A stretch of DNA of 64,000 nt from Pseudofabraea citricarpa (lineage: Eukaryota > Ascomycota > Leotiomycetes > Helotiales > Dermateaceae): positions 310,001 to 374,000 of the forward strand of contig JAPWGK010000004.1 in assembly GCA_029641185.1 (NCBI GenBank), written 5' to 3'. Below the pieces are notes generated by a model, which made no database searches, was not told where the DNA came from, and worked only from the letters and a program-made list of their open reading frames with translations. Positions 32,847-45,399 of the stretch are shown piece after piece. Numbering within the stretch: the first letter of the stretch is position 1; the number at the start of each line of letters is the position of its first letter. Position numbers and translations under genes: made by a program.

Positions 32847-33123
32847 TATTCCGTATGATAATCCAAATCAGTAACATGAAATTTCTCGACGAAGTTGTCA
32901 AACTGAGAACAACTGCAGTCCCGCAGTGTCTCACCTCTTGTAGTTCCATATCCCCTATGCCACGTAGCCAAGGTGCCACAAGACTGATCTCACCCCCACG
33001 ACAGCCTCGCTTCGATGACGACAGCCATCAACAGGTGACAGCAGCCAACCCTCATCTTAGCCTGAATTCTTCATATATTGCCCAGCAGGAAGGTGGAGGT
33101 TGACACAGCCTAGCCTGCCAGCG
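32847..33123. promoter_or_regulatory. Divergent promoter between CmcJ-like gene and MFS transporter
   Basis: Only 277 bp lie between the two start codons, so this is a compact bidirectional promoter. Such spacing is common for co-regulated pairs in fungal metabolite clusters. No specific site was identified. Confidence 0.5.
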
Positions 33124-35071
33124 ATGGGACGATCGGTATTTCCAGCGGCTCCTTCAATCAATCTGGAGGCCATTGCGACAATCAAAATGCGACGCTCAAC
33201 TTCACCAAGCATATCACGTTTCCAAAGTTGGCGCCACCTGCAGCATTTCCGATTGTACATCTCACGTACCCTCTTCGTGGTCTCGACAAACATTGCAACC
33301 AGAATCATCACACCACCGTTATATCGCTTGGTGGAACTTACAATATGTCGAGTATACTACCAAGCCCACGATCCATCTGTCATTGGTCAGACTGGAGACG
33401 TGCTCGAGGAGCATTGCAAGCTTGAAATTGTCCAGGAGAAGCTGGCTTGTTTGATGGGAATTCTTGAAACGATGAAAATCATTTGTGGTAAGGAGCAACA
33501 GAAAGGATTTTGCTTATTTGCTGACGATCTTCTGCACCTGATCAGTTATCCTGGTAACGATTCCATTCGGACTGCTGTCTGACAAATATGGGCGGAAATT
33601 TATCCTGACTTTGAATATCGTGGCAACTATTTTGTATTTTGGATGGATCATGATTGTCGGTGAGTAGCACCTCGCACTGAAATTCTTGCGATCTATCTTA
33701 CTTGAAATTCTCTAGGATATTGCTTCAACGCAATAAGAGTCGAATTCGTAATCTTGTCCGGTTTCGCGTTCATCATCGGTGGGGGTGATAGCGTTGCCTT
33801 TGCAAGTCTGTTCGCAGTTGTTGCGGATGTTGTGCTTGATGAAACCCAAAGGTTCCGCTTCTTCTTAATCTCATCAACAAGGCATGTGTCATCTAATGCC
33901 AAGCAGAACCACAATATTTGCACACCTCAACGCCGCAAATTATATCACTATGCTTTTGAGCTCTTCCGCTGCATCGGGGGCAATGATGGTCAATCTGTGG
34001 CTTCCAATGTGGCTGGGTATATTCAGCCTCTTGGTAACCTTTCTAGCTATCTACTTGCTTCCTGCGACTGTAGAGGGTGCAGGACGCAAAGCAAACTCGG
34101 CTGTGAACAACGAAGCGGCAACCCTTTTGCCAAGGACAAATGTCAGCTTGATCGATGAGGAACCAGAACTTGAATCCGAAGACACTGTCGTGTTCAAATC
34201 ACTTTACACTAGCATTTTAATTCAGGTCGGGCATCAAATAAAAACGGCGATAAGAAGCTTCATGGAACTCCTCAGCTCACCCATAAATTTCAAGCTCTGT
34301 CTTGCTGTTTTTCTTGTCACGACGCTGGGCAAGGAGAGCATGGACATATTACTGCTTTATATATCCAAGAGATATCATCTGACGATTGCAAAGGCTTGTA
34401 CTTACCTATATCTTCAATGACCAAAAGCTGATGTTCCTTTAGGCGGCGCTATTATTTTCCGTGAAAGCAGCAGTGAGTATACTGCTTTACACGGTGATTG
34501 TCCCCTTCGCTATTAAATATCTCTCCACTCGGACGCATTCGGTGAAGGGAAACCTGTACTGCGCAAGAATCTGTATCCTGCTTCTTTGCACTGGCTCAGC
34601 AACCATTGCTCTATCGCCTACAATTCCGTGGCTTATATTGGGTATGTGGAGAATTCTTCGCGTCTGTCTGATAGCAGAGTCTCGCTGACGAACTAGCATT
34701 GATCCTATACACAACAGGTTCAGCTCTTTTTCTCTTCATGCTTGCTCTTGTTAGATCGACTTTTCCTGTAGTCCAGGTTTTCCCACACTCTTCGTTTTCT
34801 CCAGCCAACACAAGTCAACAAAATGCACATTTATACAGTATTATTGGCTTAATGGAATCGTTCGGATCTGTTTTTGGAAAGCCGATAATCACGATCGCAT
34901 GGGTATACGGTATAAAGATAGGTGGCATGGGTCTAGGATTGCCGTTCTACGCCAGTGCCGTGAGTACAATCCAACCATGGATTATGTGCACGTATTCTGG
35001 CTAGACGCTAACATACTTCTCAGATTGCATACCTTATTGTCTCAGTAATACTTTGGAGCATTGATATATAG
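33124..35071 (+). CDS. Major facilitator superfamily transporter
   Basis: Seven exons: 33124-33487, 33546-33659, 33716-33851, 33907-34393, 34443-34641, 34697-34959 and 35024-35071, coding 536 aa in a continuous frame. A hydrophobic N-terminal helix is followed by a lumenal/extracellular loop with QAHDPSVIG and conserved cysteines. Next comes the MFS loop 2-3 motif (GLLSDKYGRK), then further helices, a long central loop with acidic residues (around residues 260-300) and six C-terminal helices. About 12 membrane segments are expected. The intron at 34394-34442 must use a GC donor (AAG|GCTTGT) to keep frame; otherwise there is a one-base frameshift there. Its partner across the divergent promoter is a CmcJ-like enzyme, so export of that enzyme's product is a reasonable guess. 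Confidence 0.8.
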
Positions 35072-35304
35072 AGGCACAAAGATATGGGTTACGGGATATG
35101 CTATAAATGATGGATAGAAGTGTATACCTAGGTAGGTATCTAATTGTGATAAAAACCTAAGTGCTCCAGCATGAACTCCACAATCTAAGAATTCTTTCCC
35201 TCATAATAGTATGAGGCATCCTGTCCCCTAGAGTTAGATCCCTTCCGGCGATTGCTTTGATAGGCCACAAAGATTGATCAAGAATGGAAGTTGCCAGTTC
35301 ACCT

Positions 35305-37505
35305 TCATATCATGCTATCTTTTGGTGCAGTATCCGGCCCATCCTGCGAATCTTCCATGAGCTGAGCAGGTACCTTTCTCTTCGGGAAGGTAGCTTCGAA
35401 AGCACTCATGAAGTGAATGATCAATCCATCGTCGTCCCTCTTGGCTAACACTGATAACCCAAACGGCTTGCCATTGTAATCCAGGTAGCCTAGAGGCATC
35501 GTCCCAATGGGAAAGCCTAGGTTACATTAAAATCTCTTACGGCGATACCAGCAGAACGTCTTACCGGACGCAGAAGCGAGGGAACAGATCCTCGAGTCTG
35601 TTGGCACAACCACGAGATCGAAATCAGCCCTCTCAAAAGCATCTTTCAGACTCGCAGTGAATTTTTTGAGGTGTGCTTTTACTGCAAGATATAGTTCCTG
35701 GGGGGGTACACTGTCTTGAGCAGCTATCAGGCGAGACTGACTAGGGTATTCTAGAGATCTTAGACGTGCATCAAAATTGATGTTTTACAGCGTACATACC
35801 CTTTGGAAGTTCAAGATCGCGGTGCGCCTCGTTCCATGCAATGAGTTCTTTGAGACTGCGTACTTCCGAGACTTTGAGGCCCTCCAGATAGGAATTAACC
35901 AAAGGACCATACTCGTACTCTATAACCTCGTTAGAAGCGGACTGAAAGAATGGGGAGATGCAGACTGATGGTGTTAAAGAAGCTGGATTGGCCATCAAGG
36001 TCAATTTCATCAGGGAGCGGGATTGATGCCGGGTATACGGCTTTGGCAGCAGTCTCCTTGATTTTCGACATCGCGTCGAGATAGACCCGTTTCTTGAAGA
36101 AAGTCAGTATTCAAAGTGCGACAAGTTGGAATGGGGTTGGGGGGGTACCATCTGTTCTCTTGATCGACCGACGGGTGCAGCGTATCCTTCTGGAAATCGC
36201 CAGATATCAGGATCGACGAAGCCTAGTTTCAAACCCTTAAATGACCCTGTTAGATATGCCGGGTAGGCTGACGAGTTACTCTCGACTAGTACGTCCAGGA
36301 GGTTTGCTAAGTCCGAAGACGACTTTGCCATACAGCCAATGACATCAAAGCTGCTAGACAATTTCCAGACACCATCCAAGGATATGATACCGTGCGTTGG
36401 CTTCAAGGCGAAAAGAGACGCTCGATTTGCCGGCTGGATAGTCGAGCCATCGGTTTCTGTCCCCAAAGCAAGTGGACTGTAACCTGCAGCAACTCCAACA
36501 GCCGAGCCCGTGGATGAACCTCCTGGCATCTTGTTGTGTTAATATTTGTAGTGCCCTGACAAAAAGAGAAGAAAAAAAGAAAAAAGAGGTATAACAAACC
36601 GTTGGACCCAGGGGGCCTTGATCATGTCGAATAGGTCCGCGCACGTAGGCTGATTTCGTTTGACCACCAACTGCAGACCAACCAGTGGTAATGTTGTCTC
36701 CCCTTCACCTGTATCAGCATTTCTTCTTCTGGAATGTTTTCAAGTTTTTGCCTGCCTACTTCATCTGGCAGAATTCCTGGGCACCATGTTAGTAGAAAAT
36801 TCTGCCTAGAAGAGTTGTACGCACGGTAAGATTGGCTTTGCCAAGAATGATAACGCCAGCTTTTCGCAGCTATATAGATTAGAAATGAGTTGTGAAGCAT
36901 ATCCTGAGAGTAGCACACCTTCTCAATAACGCGGGCATCTACATTCACCATAGAGGCAAGCAATGCATAGGAGCCGCAAGAAGTCTTCATCCCTAGATCG
37001 GGGTGTGTTGCAATAGCATCCTGGCTAGGTCAATATGGGACAGTTGATGGGCCGCTCTCGTGGCATTTCTTACTTTCACAATGATTGTAATGCCATGTAG
37101 AGGGCCTCGAATCTTGCCTGTGGCTCGTTCTTCATCGAGTTCGGCAGCCAACTGAAGAATTTCTCTCTCAGATGGTGTTGAAATAATAGCATGTAAGTTC
37201 ACTCCCTTGTGGTCATGCTTTCGAATCTGCTCAAGTTGGGCTTGTACAAGTTGCACACTCGTGAACTTTTTTTGAACAAGACATGACTGTAATTCTGACG
37301 CATCCATAGAGAGTAAATCTACTGTGGATGGGACCTTCTGATAGCTTGCCGCGGAACCCATTTCTGAAATCGACATGAAGGATCCGGGGCAGAAAAGATG
37401 TGTTTGGTGGTGAGGCTCAACGGCTGCCAGTGGGCGTTGCAAAAGAGTGGCTACAGAGCGGCAATGCAGAATAGAGATAAGCCAGGCGTGACGGAATGCT
37501 AGCAT
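35305..37505 (-). CDS. Amidase signature family enzyme, with a frame break near the 3' end
   Basis: Exons: 37505-37074, 37020-36919, 36869-36825, 36776-36760, 36702-36600, 36529-36149, 36092-35800 (contains the break), 35750-35565 and 35516-35305. The Ser-cisSer-Lys triad is visible: Lys in GMKTSCGS, the cis-Ser in PGGSSTGS, and the nucleophile Ser in GTETDGS. GWSAVGGQT and KPTHGIISLDG are also typical of fungal amidases. Within exon 7, between about 35966 and 35942, the frame changes from IPLPDEIDLDG to NEVIEYEYGP with no usable intron between, so a 1-bp-type indel is likely. The enzyme would hydrolyse amides. The first in-frame ATG is 37505, but the Met at 37376 or 37361 may be the real start. 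Whether the gene is functional is open. Confidence 0.75.
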
Positions 37506-37805
37506 GGTCCTCAAAAGACACCGTGACGATAGACTGAAAATCCTCGTTGGGGACGGTTAGGACGCGATGCGATATGGAAGAGGAATAGAATGGAGAGAAT
37601 TGGTGGTGGTGGTGGTGGTGGTGGTGGTCAGCGTTTGCTTGGCGACATTCAATAATGGTAGGTTAGGCAGCTGCAGCCCAGTACTTACTTACCTACCAGC
37701 CTACTTACATGAGGTGGCGGGTGGAAGCGTGGGCTAGGCTGACGAGCATGGCATTCCCAGCCTATTACAACCCAACTTGAGAGACTATCGCTCGATCCTA
37801 CCATC
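37506..37805. repeat. Spacer with (TGG)n microsatellite
   Basis: A 300-bp spacer between the amidase 5' end and the NB-ARC gene. It has an uninterrupted (TGG)9 run at about 37601-37628. No start codon in frame with the NB-ARC gene was found here. It must contain the amidase promoter. Confidence 0.6.
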
Positions 37806-40216
37806 TTGCCAAACGGGAAGTCAACATGTCACAAGCTACCGGCGGTGTCTAATCCAAACTTCTTCGGTCGAGTCACTGAGATTAAGCAGATTGAAAGCCT
37901 GCTCAAAATAGATCAAGAGCCATTTCCTTCTGGATTTCCATCCGTAGTACTGCATGGTCTCGCCGGCATGGGGAAAAGCCAGATCAGTCTTGAATTCGCA
38001 TATAAACACACTGACAAGTTTCCGGTCATCCTGTGGTTTAATAGCGAGACAGAGATTTCAATGCAAGCCAGCTTCAGCTCTGCAGCTGTAGACTGGCTAA
38101 GATTGTCCGATGCAGTCCCGAATCAAGATCTTGAAAACCGGGTCGTCCTCTTGAAATGGCTTCAGGAAACGGGTTAGTAAATGATTGATTGCGCGTTATT
38201 GAAATGAATTGACCAGAAATCAGAAATTAACTGCCTACTGATCTACGACAACCTCGAGAACAACGAGATACTGAATCGTTATCTCCCAGTCCTGCCTAAG
38301 AAAATTGCACTTATCATCACCTCCCGAAAGCGCATTTTCAACTGGAATCGAGGGGCACTGGAGATCACCGAGTTCTCACCTAACACAAGCGTGAAATTTA
38401 TTTCCCATCTTCTGAAAGATCGCGTCTTGAACGAAATAGATCTCGATGCTGCATTGAAGCTCTCCACGCACCTCCAAGGGCACCCTTTAGCTATCAACCA
38501 GATGATAGCACTCATGGACAACAAACGATGGTCCTTTACCAAATTTCTGCGCAAATTCGAGTCTTCCCGCCCCAAATTGCTGAAAGATATCCGAACAGAG
38601 TGGTCTCATGGAGGATACAGTCATCTTCTTGGCAACCTCTTCTCGATGTCATTTCAAGAGCTAATGCCTGATTCCCGTCATCTACTTGGAGTTTTGTCTT
38701 TCATCTCAGCGGATATCATACCACAAAACCTTTTCATGGTACGCGAGGATTTTGAATTGCCCGACAGACTCCAATTCTGTCAAGACGAGGACTCGTAAGA
38801 GCAAGATATCCCCATGCATTTACACAGGGACTGAGTATAACCTATAGTCTCGATGATGTTGTGAAGACATTAATCGATTTTGCCCTAATAAAAATCGACC
38901 CTGCTGATGACACAATCAATATTCACCGTTTGGTGCAAGACGAGTTCAAGGGTCAACTCGGCAAGTCTGACCACCAAGAGACTTTCGATGCGGCATCTCT
39001 ACTTTTATATGACGCATTCCCCAAGCAAGTCAACGGGGCGCTGTTCAATGATCGTATGCCTGTTTGTGCCCGATACATTCAGCATGTCTTCTGTCTCCGG
39101 GACAACTTAGAGACCGTCATGAACGAGGACAAGCGCTTGAAGCGGTCTCCTACCATTGTTCCATCACCCGAGTATGTTAAGTTGATGACGAATGCAGCTT
39201 GGTATTGCGTTGAACGTCAAGATCATGCTGAGCTTGAGACTGTTCTCGAGAACTCTTTCCAGGCCATGGAACTCAACAAGATGAAGGACACAGAGCCTCT
39301 GATATGGGCTCATCTATGCAATTCGGCAGGTCGCCTGTGGGGACAACGCGGTTATTTTGCAAAAGGTGAAATATACTTCAACGAATGCCTCCAAATTCGT
39401 CGAATGGAGCTTAGAAGAGGGGATGAAAATATTGCGGGGGTCTTAAGCAACCTTGGTAACCTGTACCTATCAATGGCAAACTATGAGAAAGCACTCGACT
39501 TTCAGAAGCAATCTCTTGACTTTGGGGTGGTTGGAGATCAAAATCTTATCTCGAAGCCTGGCCAGTCAATCATCAAAGCAAATACCGCACGTGTGTTGAC
39601 AGATATGGGTCGAACAGAGGAGGCAAGTGTCGCGTTCAACGAGAGTGATGCTTTGATACCGGACAATGACTCTCCATAGTAAGGCTGCTTTTCGTCAGTT
39701 CTGGATCTCCCCGTGCTAACAAGAGTCTAGTCGCAGATTCTACAAGTGTAGACTACTTCTTAAACAAGGGAGGCCGAAAGATGCCAAAGAAAGCCTCAAA
39801 ATATGTCAAGGTGATATTATAGCCGGAGAAGGGCCAGGTTCGGTCCTTTTGGCTGCTTGTGCCTACAGATTAGGCTGTATAGCCTTGAGCGAGTGCAATT
39901 ACAAAGAGGCAATGTGTTTATTCCCTGCCTATACGATTTGCAGCTTCAATACTAATGATAGACAAGATCATACTTTGGTAGGTCTCGTGCTATAATCGAG
40001 CGACGCCAAGCACCGGACTGCACAAAAGCCCGAGTATTATACGCACTCTGGAAGGCCAGAAGTCTAGCTGGATTTGAGAACGACGAACAAAAGAATGAGT
40101 TTGAAGAGATTTTGAAACAAGCTCAAAAGTTACGGAAGCAATTGTCTGGCAAGGGCGAAGATGAGAACGATAGTGAGGAAGCGTATGACCTACTTGTTGA
40201 ATGCCAGTTACGTTGA
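37806..40216 (+). CDS. NB-ARC/TPR (NLR-like, STAND) protein, 5' end unclear
   Basis: Exons: 37806-38172, 38224-38794, 38848-39678, 39731-39913 and 39982-40216, in frame. The NB-ARC part has NPNFFGR, then Walker A GLAGMGKS (about 51-58 of the visible protein), Walker B LLIYDN and an RNBS-like ITSRK. A winged-helix-like segment is followed by TPR repeats, for example SNLGNLYLSMANYEKALDF and units in the last two exons. STAND NTPases of this type act as fungal innate-immunity or incompatibility switches, usually with an effector domain in front. Here no ATG is in frame between a TGA at about 37740 and the P-loop exon, and no effector domain was found. Either a spliced 5' exon lies further upstream or the gene is truncated. 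The stop codon abuts a LINE fragment. Confidence 0.8.
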
Positions 40217-41085
40217 TGAACAGCAACTTTTTCGTTTAGTGAGGCGCGTCTGTTCCATAAATCTGGTTGCCTTTGTAGCTAGTTTTGGCCCGTTCAAGAT
40301 TCCCTTCGGGTCTATACGTCGTATGTCCCCCCTCCCAAATACCCTTTTTCGTACGTCGTTGTATGTGCGGCACCTCAGCAGGATGTGTGGTCCACGGTTT
40401 GTCGTCCTTCGCCGCAGTCGAATCCGGGGTCATCGACTTCCGGCACCCTTCTCTTTCATAAGAAGTCTCTTGATCCAATCTTCTCGGTGCGCATCTGGAT
40501 GAGCAGAGCACTCTGCAACTTATTTAGGCCATGGTATAGTTGCAGAGCTTTGTGTCATAGCTGTGGGGTGTACTTGAACGTGGTTCTTCCCCTTGATTTT
40601 GTCCTCCAGCTGCTTATCCATCCAGCTCCTGTCTGCCTCATGAGCCAGGTTTTCAAGGTTGCTTGCAAGTGGTATGTCCTTGTTTATATGACGTTCTCGT
40701 TCCCCGGGCCAGCTCCTGCCTCTTGTTTAGCTGCTCTCTTGGCTGCTCTATCCGCTACTTTGTTTCCTCGGATGCCGGTATGGGCTGGGACCCACCTTAG
40801 CTCGACTTGTATCCCCCGCTCGTTTTGGAGTTTGTTTATGAGTTTTATCGCGTCAGCTACGACTTACGCACCTGATCTACTTGTAGGGTTTTGAAATGTC
40901 CGGATAGCTGCTTCGTTGTCTGTGAAGATGATCAGCCTGTCTCTCTTGTCTCTTCTCTCTGCGTCTTCATCTGCAATTTGAAGGGCCAACCTGATGCCCT
41001 GTATTCTGTCTGAGGAGATAATTCTGCTAATAGTCTCGACACTCGTCTTCCAGATCTGATGTTTAACAGGTGTAACGGCTATTCC
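40217..41085 (-). mobile_element. Degenerate 3' end of a Tad-type non-LTR retrotransposon (RNase H region)
   Basis: Read on the minus strand, the segment shows a LINE RNase H domain: QGIRLALQIADED, LIIFTDNEAAIRTF, ELRWVPAHTGIRGNKVADRA (Asp and His active-site positions kept). Further down are LKTWLMRQTGAGW and a degenerate zinc-finger-like VDDPG...CGEGRQTVDH. There are several stops and frame changes (for example TAA for Tyr after SRSGA), so it is dead. The protein-coding similarity ends at the NB-ARC stop codon. Reverse transcriptase would lie to the right, where sequence becomes extremely AT-rich. Confidence 0.8.
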
Positions 41086-44000
41086 TTGTTAAGATTAGTT
41101 AGGAAATAATATAATTAAGTATACACAAAGTCGTATTAGTTTATTAGTTAATTATTCAATTATATAATAAATATAATATAATATCGTAATAACTAGATAT
41201 AAACTTTTTATCTAATATATAAGCTATTATTACTAAGTATATTATTTAATATACTCTTATATATATATATATATAAGTTCGTTTTATTTTAATATTAAAG
41301 TTATTTAAAGCTTTAATTTCTTATACTAAGCCTTATTAACTCTTATATCTAATATATAACTAAAGGTTCTTATATCTTTTTATATAAAAGGAATTTAATA
41401 ATCTTATATTTATATATTAGTATTTTATTATTATAACTTTTATATTATAATATAAGAATACTTATTATTCTTTTATTTCTTAGAATAAGAAATAAAATAA
41501 AAAGAAATTTAAGATATATATAATAAGAAAGAAAGCTAGATAAATTTTATACTAGTTAAGCGACTTTTAATTAATTCTTTTAGTATATATTTTAGTTAAT
41601 TAATATTTTATCTTCTAATTAATTAGAATTTTAGCTTTTAATTAGCTAGTGTTTTAGCTTTTAGTTAACTAAAATTTCTTAAATCTTACTTTTTAGCTAA
41701 TTATTTTCTTTTATATTCTAAGGTTTTTAAGTAATTAATTTTATTATAATTCTAATAATAATTAGCTTTAAGTTTATAGTTTTTTATTATAAGAATATTA
41801 AATAAAGTCTTTTTTATTAGCTAAAATATAATATTATTTTTTCTTTTTTATTATATTTTTATTATCTTAATATTTATTAATATAATTATCTTATAATTAT
41901 ATATATAAATAATATATATATAAATAATATATATATAATTATAAATATATATTAATACTTAGTTATTTTATTTATAAATACGATAACTTATATAATATAT
42001 TATTTATATAAAATACTAAGATTTAATCGAATATTTATAACTTAAGAAATATAAATAAAAATAAGTAATTCTTTTAATATTAGTAATTTTTTTCTTTTTT
42101 AAAAAATATTAAATTAGATTATATCTTATATAAATTATTTTATATAAGTATAATATTATAAATAATTAATACTAAGAAAATATAAGTAATTAAGAAACTA
42201 AAAATAAAAACTTATAAATATTAAACTTATAAGTATAAGAAATATAAATAAGAAAATACTTAATATAAAAAAGAAATCTATAAAATAAATATAAGAAATA
42301 TATTATATAATATTAATAAGTCGCGTACTAGGGTTCTAGAGATTTCTTTTATAATAATTCTAGTAACTCGAGTAAATTATTAATTTTAACTTTTAATAAA
42401 TAAAGCAAATAATTATATAAATTAATATTTAGTAATTACTATAAATTATCTTAAAAGTCGAGTAAATTACTTTATATTAAATAAATTATTACTTAAATAA
42501 TTACTTAGCTTTTTTATAATTATAAATACTTAGAATTTTTTTATTTTACTTTTTTTTTCTTTTTCTTATTAATAACTAAATTTTATTTCTTTGTTTTTTA
42601 TATTTATAACTAATTATTTATTTTTCTTCTTTTTCTTCTTTTTTTTTATATATATATTACTTTTATATTTTATTCTTTTATCTTAAGTATATTTTAGATT
42701 ACTAATATTAATCTTATAAAAAATATAATAATTAATCTTAATTTTCTTAAAATATTAGGATTCGAAAATTTTAATAAGTTTATCTTAGAAACGTAAGATT
42801 ATATATTTAATATATATAATAAAAAAATAATTTAAATTTATTTTTAATACTTTTAATAACTTATTATTTATTATATTATTATTATTTATTATTTACTTAA
42901 ATTTAACCGCGTCTTTTAATAATATTATTTTTATAATAAATTATATAAAAATATTATATTTATTAAGCCTAATAGATATAATCTAGTTAATATATACTAG
43001 GTATATTAATTAGACTTATTTTTAATAACTTTTTAGTTTATTTATTTAAGTATTATAAAAAGTAAAAAAATTAGTTAATAATTATTATTATAATATATAT
43101 AAACTTAATAATTATTATAAGCTTTACTTTTTATCTTATAATTTATACGAAATTAAAATTAGTAGAAAAGCTTATAATAAATATCTAATAAGTTAATTTA
43201 ATTAATAATATAAGTATTATAAGTTTATTCCCTTAAATAAATCTTATATATTATATAATTAATTAATATTAGGTAATAATATTTTTCTTATTAGATTTAT
43301 AAGTTATAATAAATTTATATAATATTTTTTACTAAGATTATTAATATACTAGTATTATCTAATATAATATATATTATATAATAAAAGTAAAGTTAATTTA
43401 AGTAATTAAAAAAGCGTAAAAAATATAATTTATATTATTTAATTAAAAGAAGCGAGAGATTATAAGAAAGAATATATTTATATAAGAATAATACTTATTA
43501 CTAAGTAAATTATCTTAGTTATTTTAATCTCTTATATAATAAATTATTTAATACTAGATTTTATAATATATCTTATAGTTTATTATACTTAGTATATATA
43601 TTACTTTCTAGAAGTATAAGATTAATATATTATCCTTAAATAAATAAATAATATAAGCTAAATAATTATATTACGCGTAATTATTTATTAATCGAATTAT
43701 TAGATCGAGTTTATAAATCGAAAATTTCTTTATATTATTTTTAGTTCTTTTAATTTAGCTAATATTAGAAGCGACTTAATTATTATTTTATAGATTAAAG
43801 ATTTTATTTATAAAATTCTTATTTTATAACTTCTTTTTTTTTCTTTCTTATAACTTTAACTTTAATTTTAATTATAATATTATTAAGCTTAAGTATTTCT
43901 TTTATCTTTTTTTTTTTTTTCTTATTATTTATTCTTTTTAATAAGTAAATTAAAGATATCTTATATAACTTATAAGATAAAAGTAAAAAATTTATTAAAA

Positions 44001-45399
44001 ATACGTAAAATAAAAGAAACTTTTATAAGATTTTTTTTTTATTTTTTTTTTTTTCTTAATATATAAATAATCTTTTATATTTTATATTAATTACTTATTA
44101 TTTTATAAGTTATAGATATTTATAATTCTTCTTAAGCTAAAGATATATTTATTAATAAACTTATATAACCTATTATAATATTTCTTATTATTAATATTAA
44201 GTTAACTAATATATCTTTTATTTCTTATATAATTTATTCTTTTATGTTTTTTTCTTTTATTTAGCTTACTTCTAATAAGTATTTTTACTTTAATATAATA
44301 TCCTAGGGATTTTAATTAACTTAAAGTAATTTTTATTAATTTATAATTAATAATTTTTATTTTAAGCGTATATTTATTATATATAAGAAATTCTAATATA
44401 ACTTTTTAGCTCTTAAGAATAAATTTAAATAATTAGCTAATAAAACTAATAACTTTAATTATAAGAAGCTTTTTATTTTAGAGGATTTATTTTTCTCTTA
44501 TAAATATTTTTATTTAATATTTATTTTATTATTAATTATAATCTAATTATTTTATATAATAAATACGATCGTATAAATTAGCTTATATTTACTTATACTT
44601 ATAAGAGTAATACTTTTAAGCTTCTTAAGGGTTTAGATAATATTATTTTCTTTTATTTAAATAATTTATCTAATAATAATAATAATAATATCTTTAATTA
44701 ATATATTATTAAATATAAATATTACTTTTATAAGTATTATATTTATTAAAAGAAGAATTTTAATTAGCTTTCTAGATACTAGAAGCTTAATATTAAAAAC
44801 CTTAGTCTAAAGTCTCTTAGTAAAATCTTTTAGATTACTAAAAATAAACGCTTAATTTTTTATTTTAGTTACTTAAAAAGTATTTTAAGTAATAAAAATA
44901 ATAATTATTATTTTAAGATTATTAGTAGAAGTAAATATTACTTATTATATTTATCTAAATATATTTATATCTTAATTTCTAATCTAGTTTTATCTTTTAT
45001 TAAGCGTTTTATTATTATTTTTTAAGAAAAAGTTATTTTTTTTTCTAAGATATATTCTTATATTTCCCTAAGTAAAAATTTTATTAATTTATTATTCTTA
45101 GGATCTAGAGAAATATTACTTAGTTATTTATTAAGCTCTAAAATTAAATATTAATTATAATAAGTTAAAATAAATTAAAGGAATTTATAGTTATAAGTAT
45201 AACTTTAGGTTTATTAGTCTTAGTAAGTAAAATAAAATAAAAACTTATCTTATAAAAATAACTAATAATATAATTAATATTTTACTTAGTTAAAAGCTTA
45301 GTTTATTTTTATTTAATTATTTATATAAATATAAGCTTAATAACTTATAAGTATTACTTAGGAATATTTCTTATTATAACTTTAATAATTATTATTATA

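Noticed and set aside
40161..40894. Plus-strand open frames after the NB-ARC gene, considered as extra C-terminal exons or a membrane protein
   Set aside because: They are antisense to a readable LINE RNase H region on the minus strand (TDNEAA, WVPAHTG).
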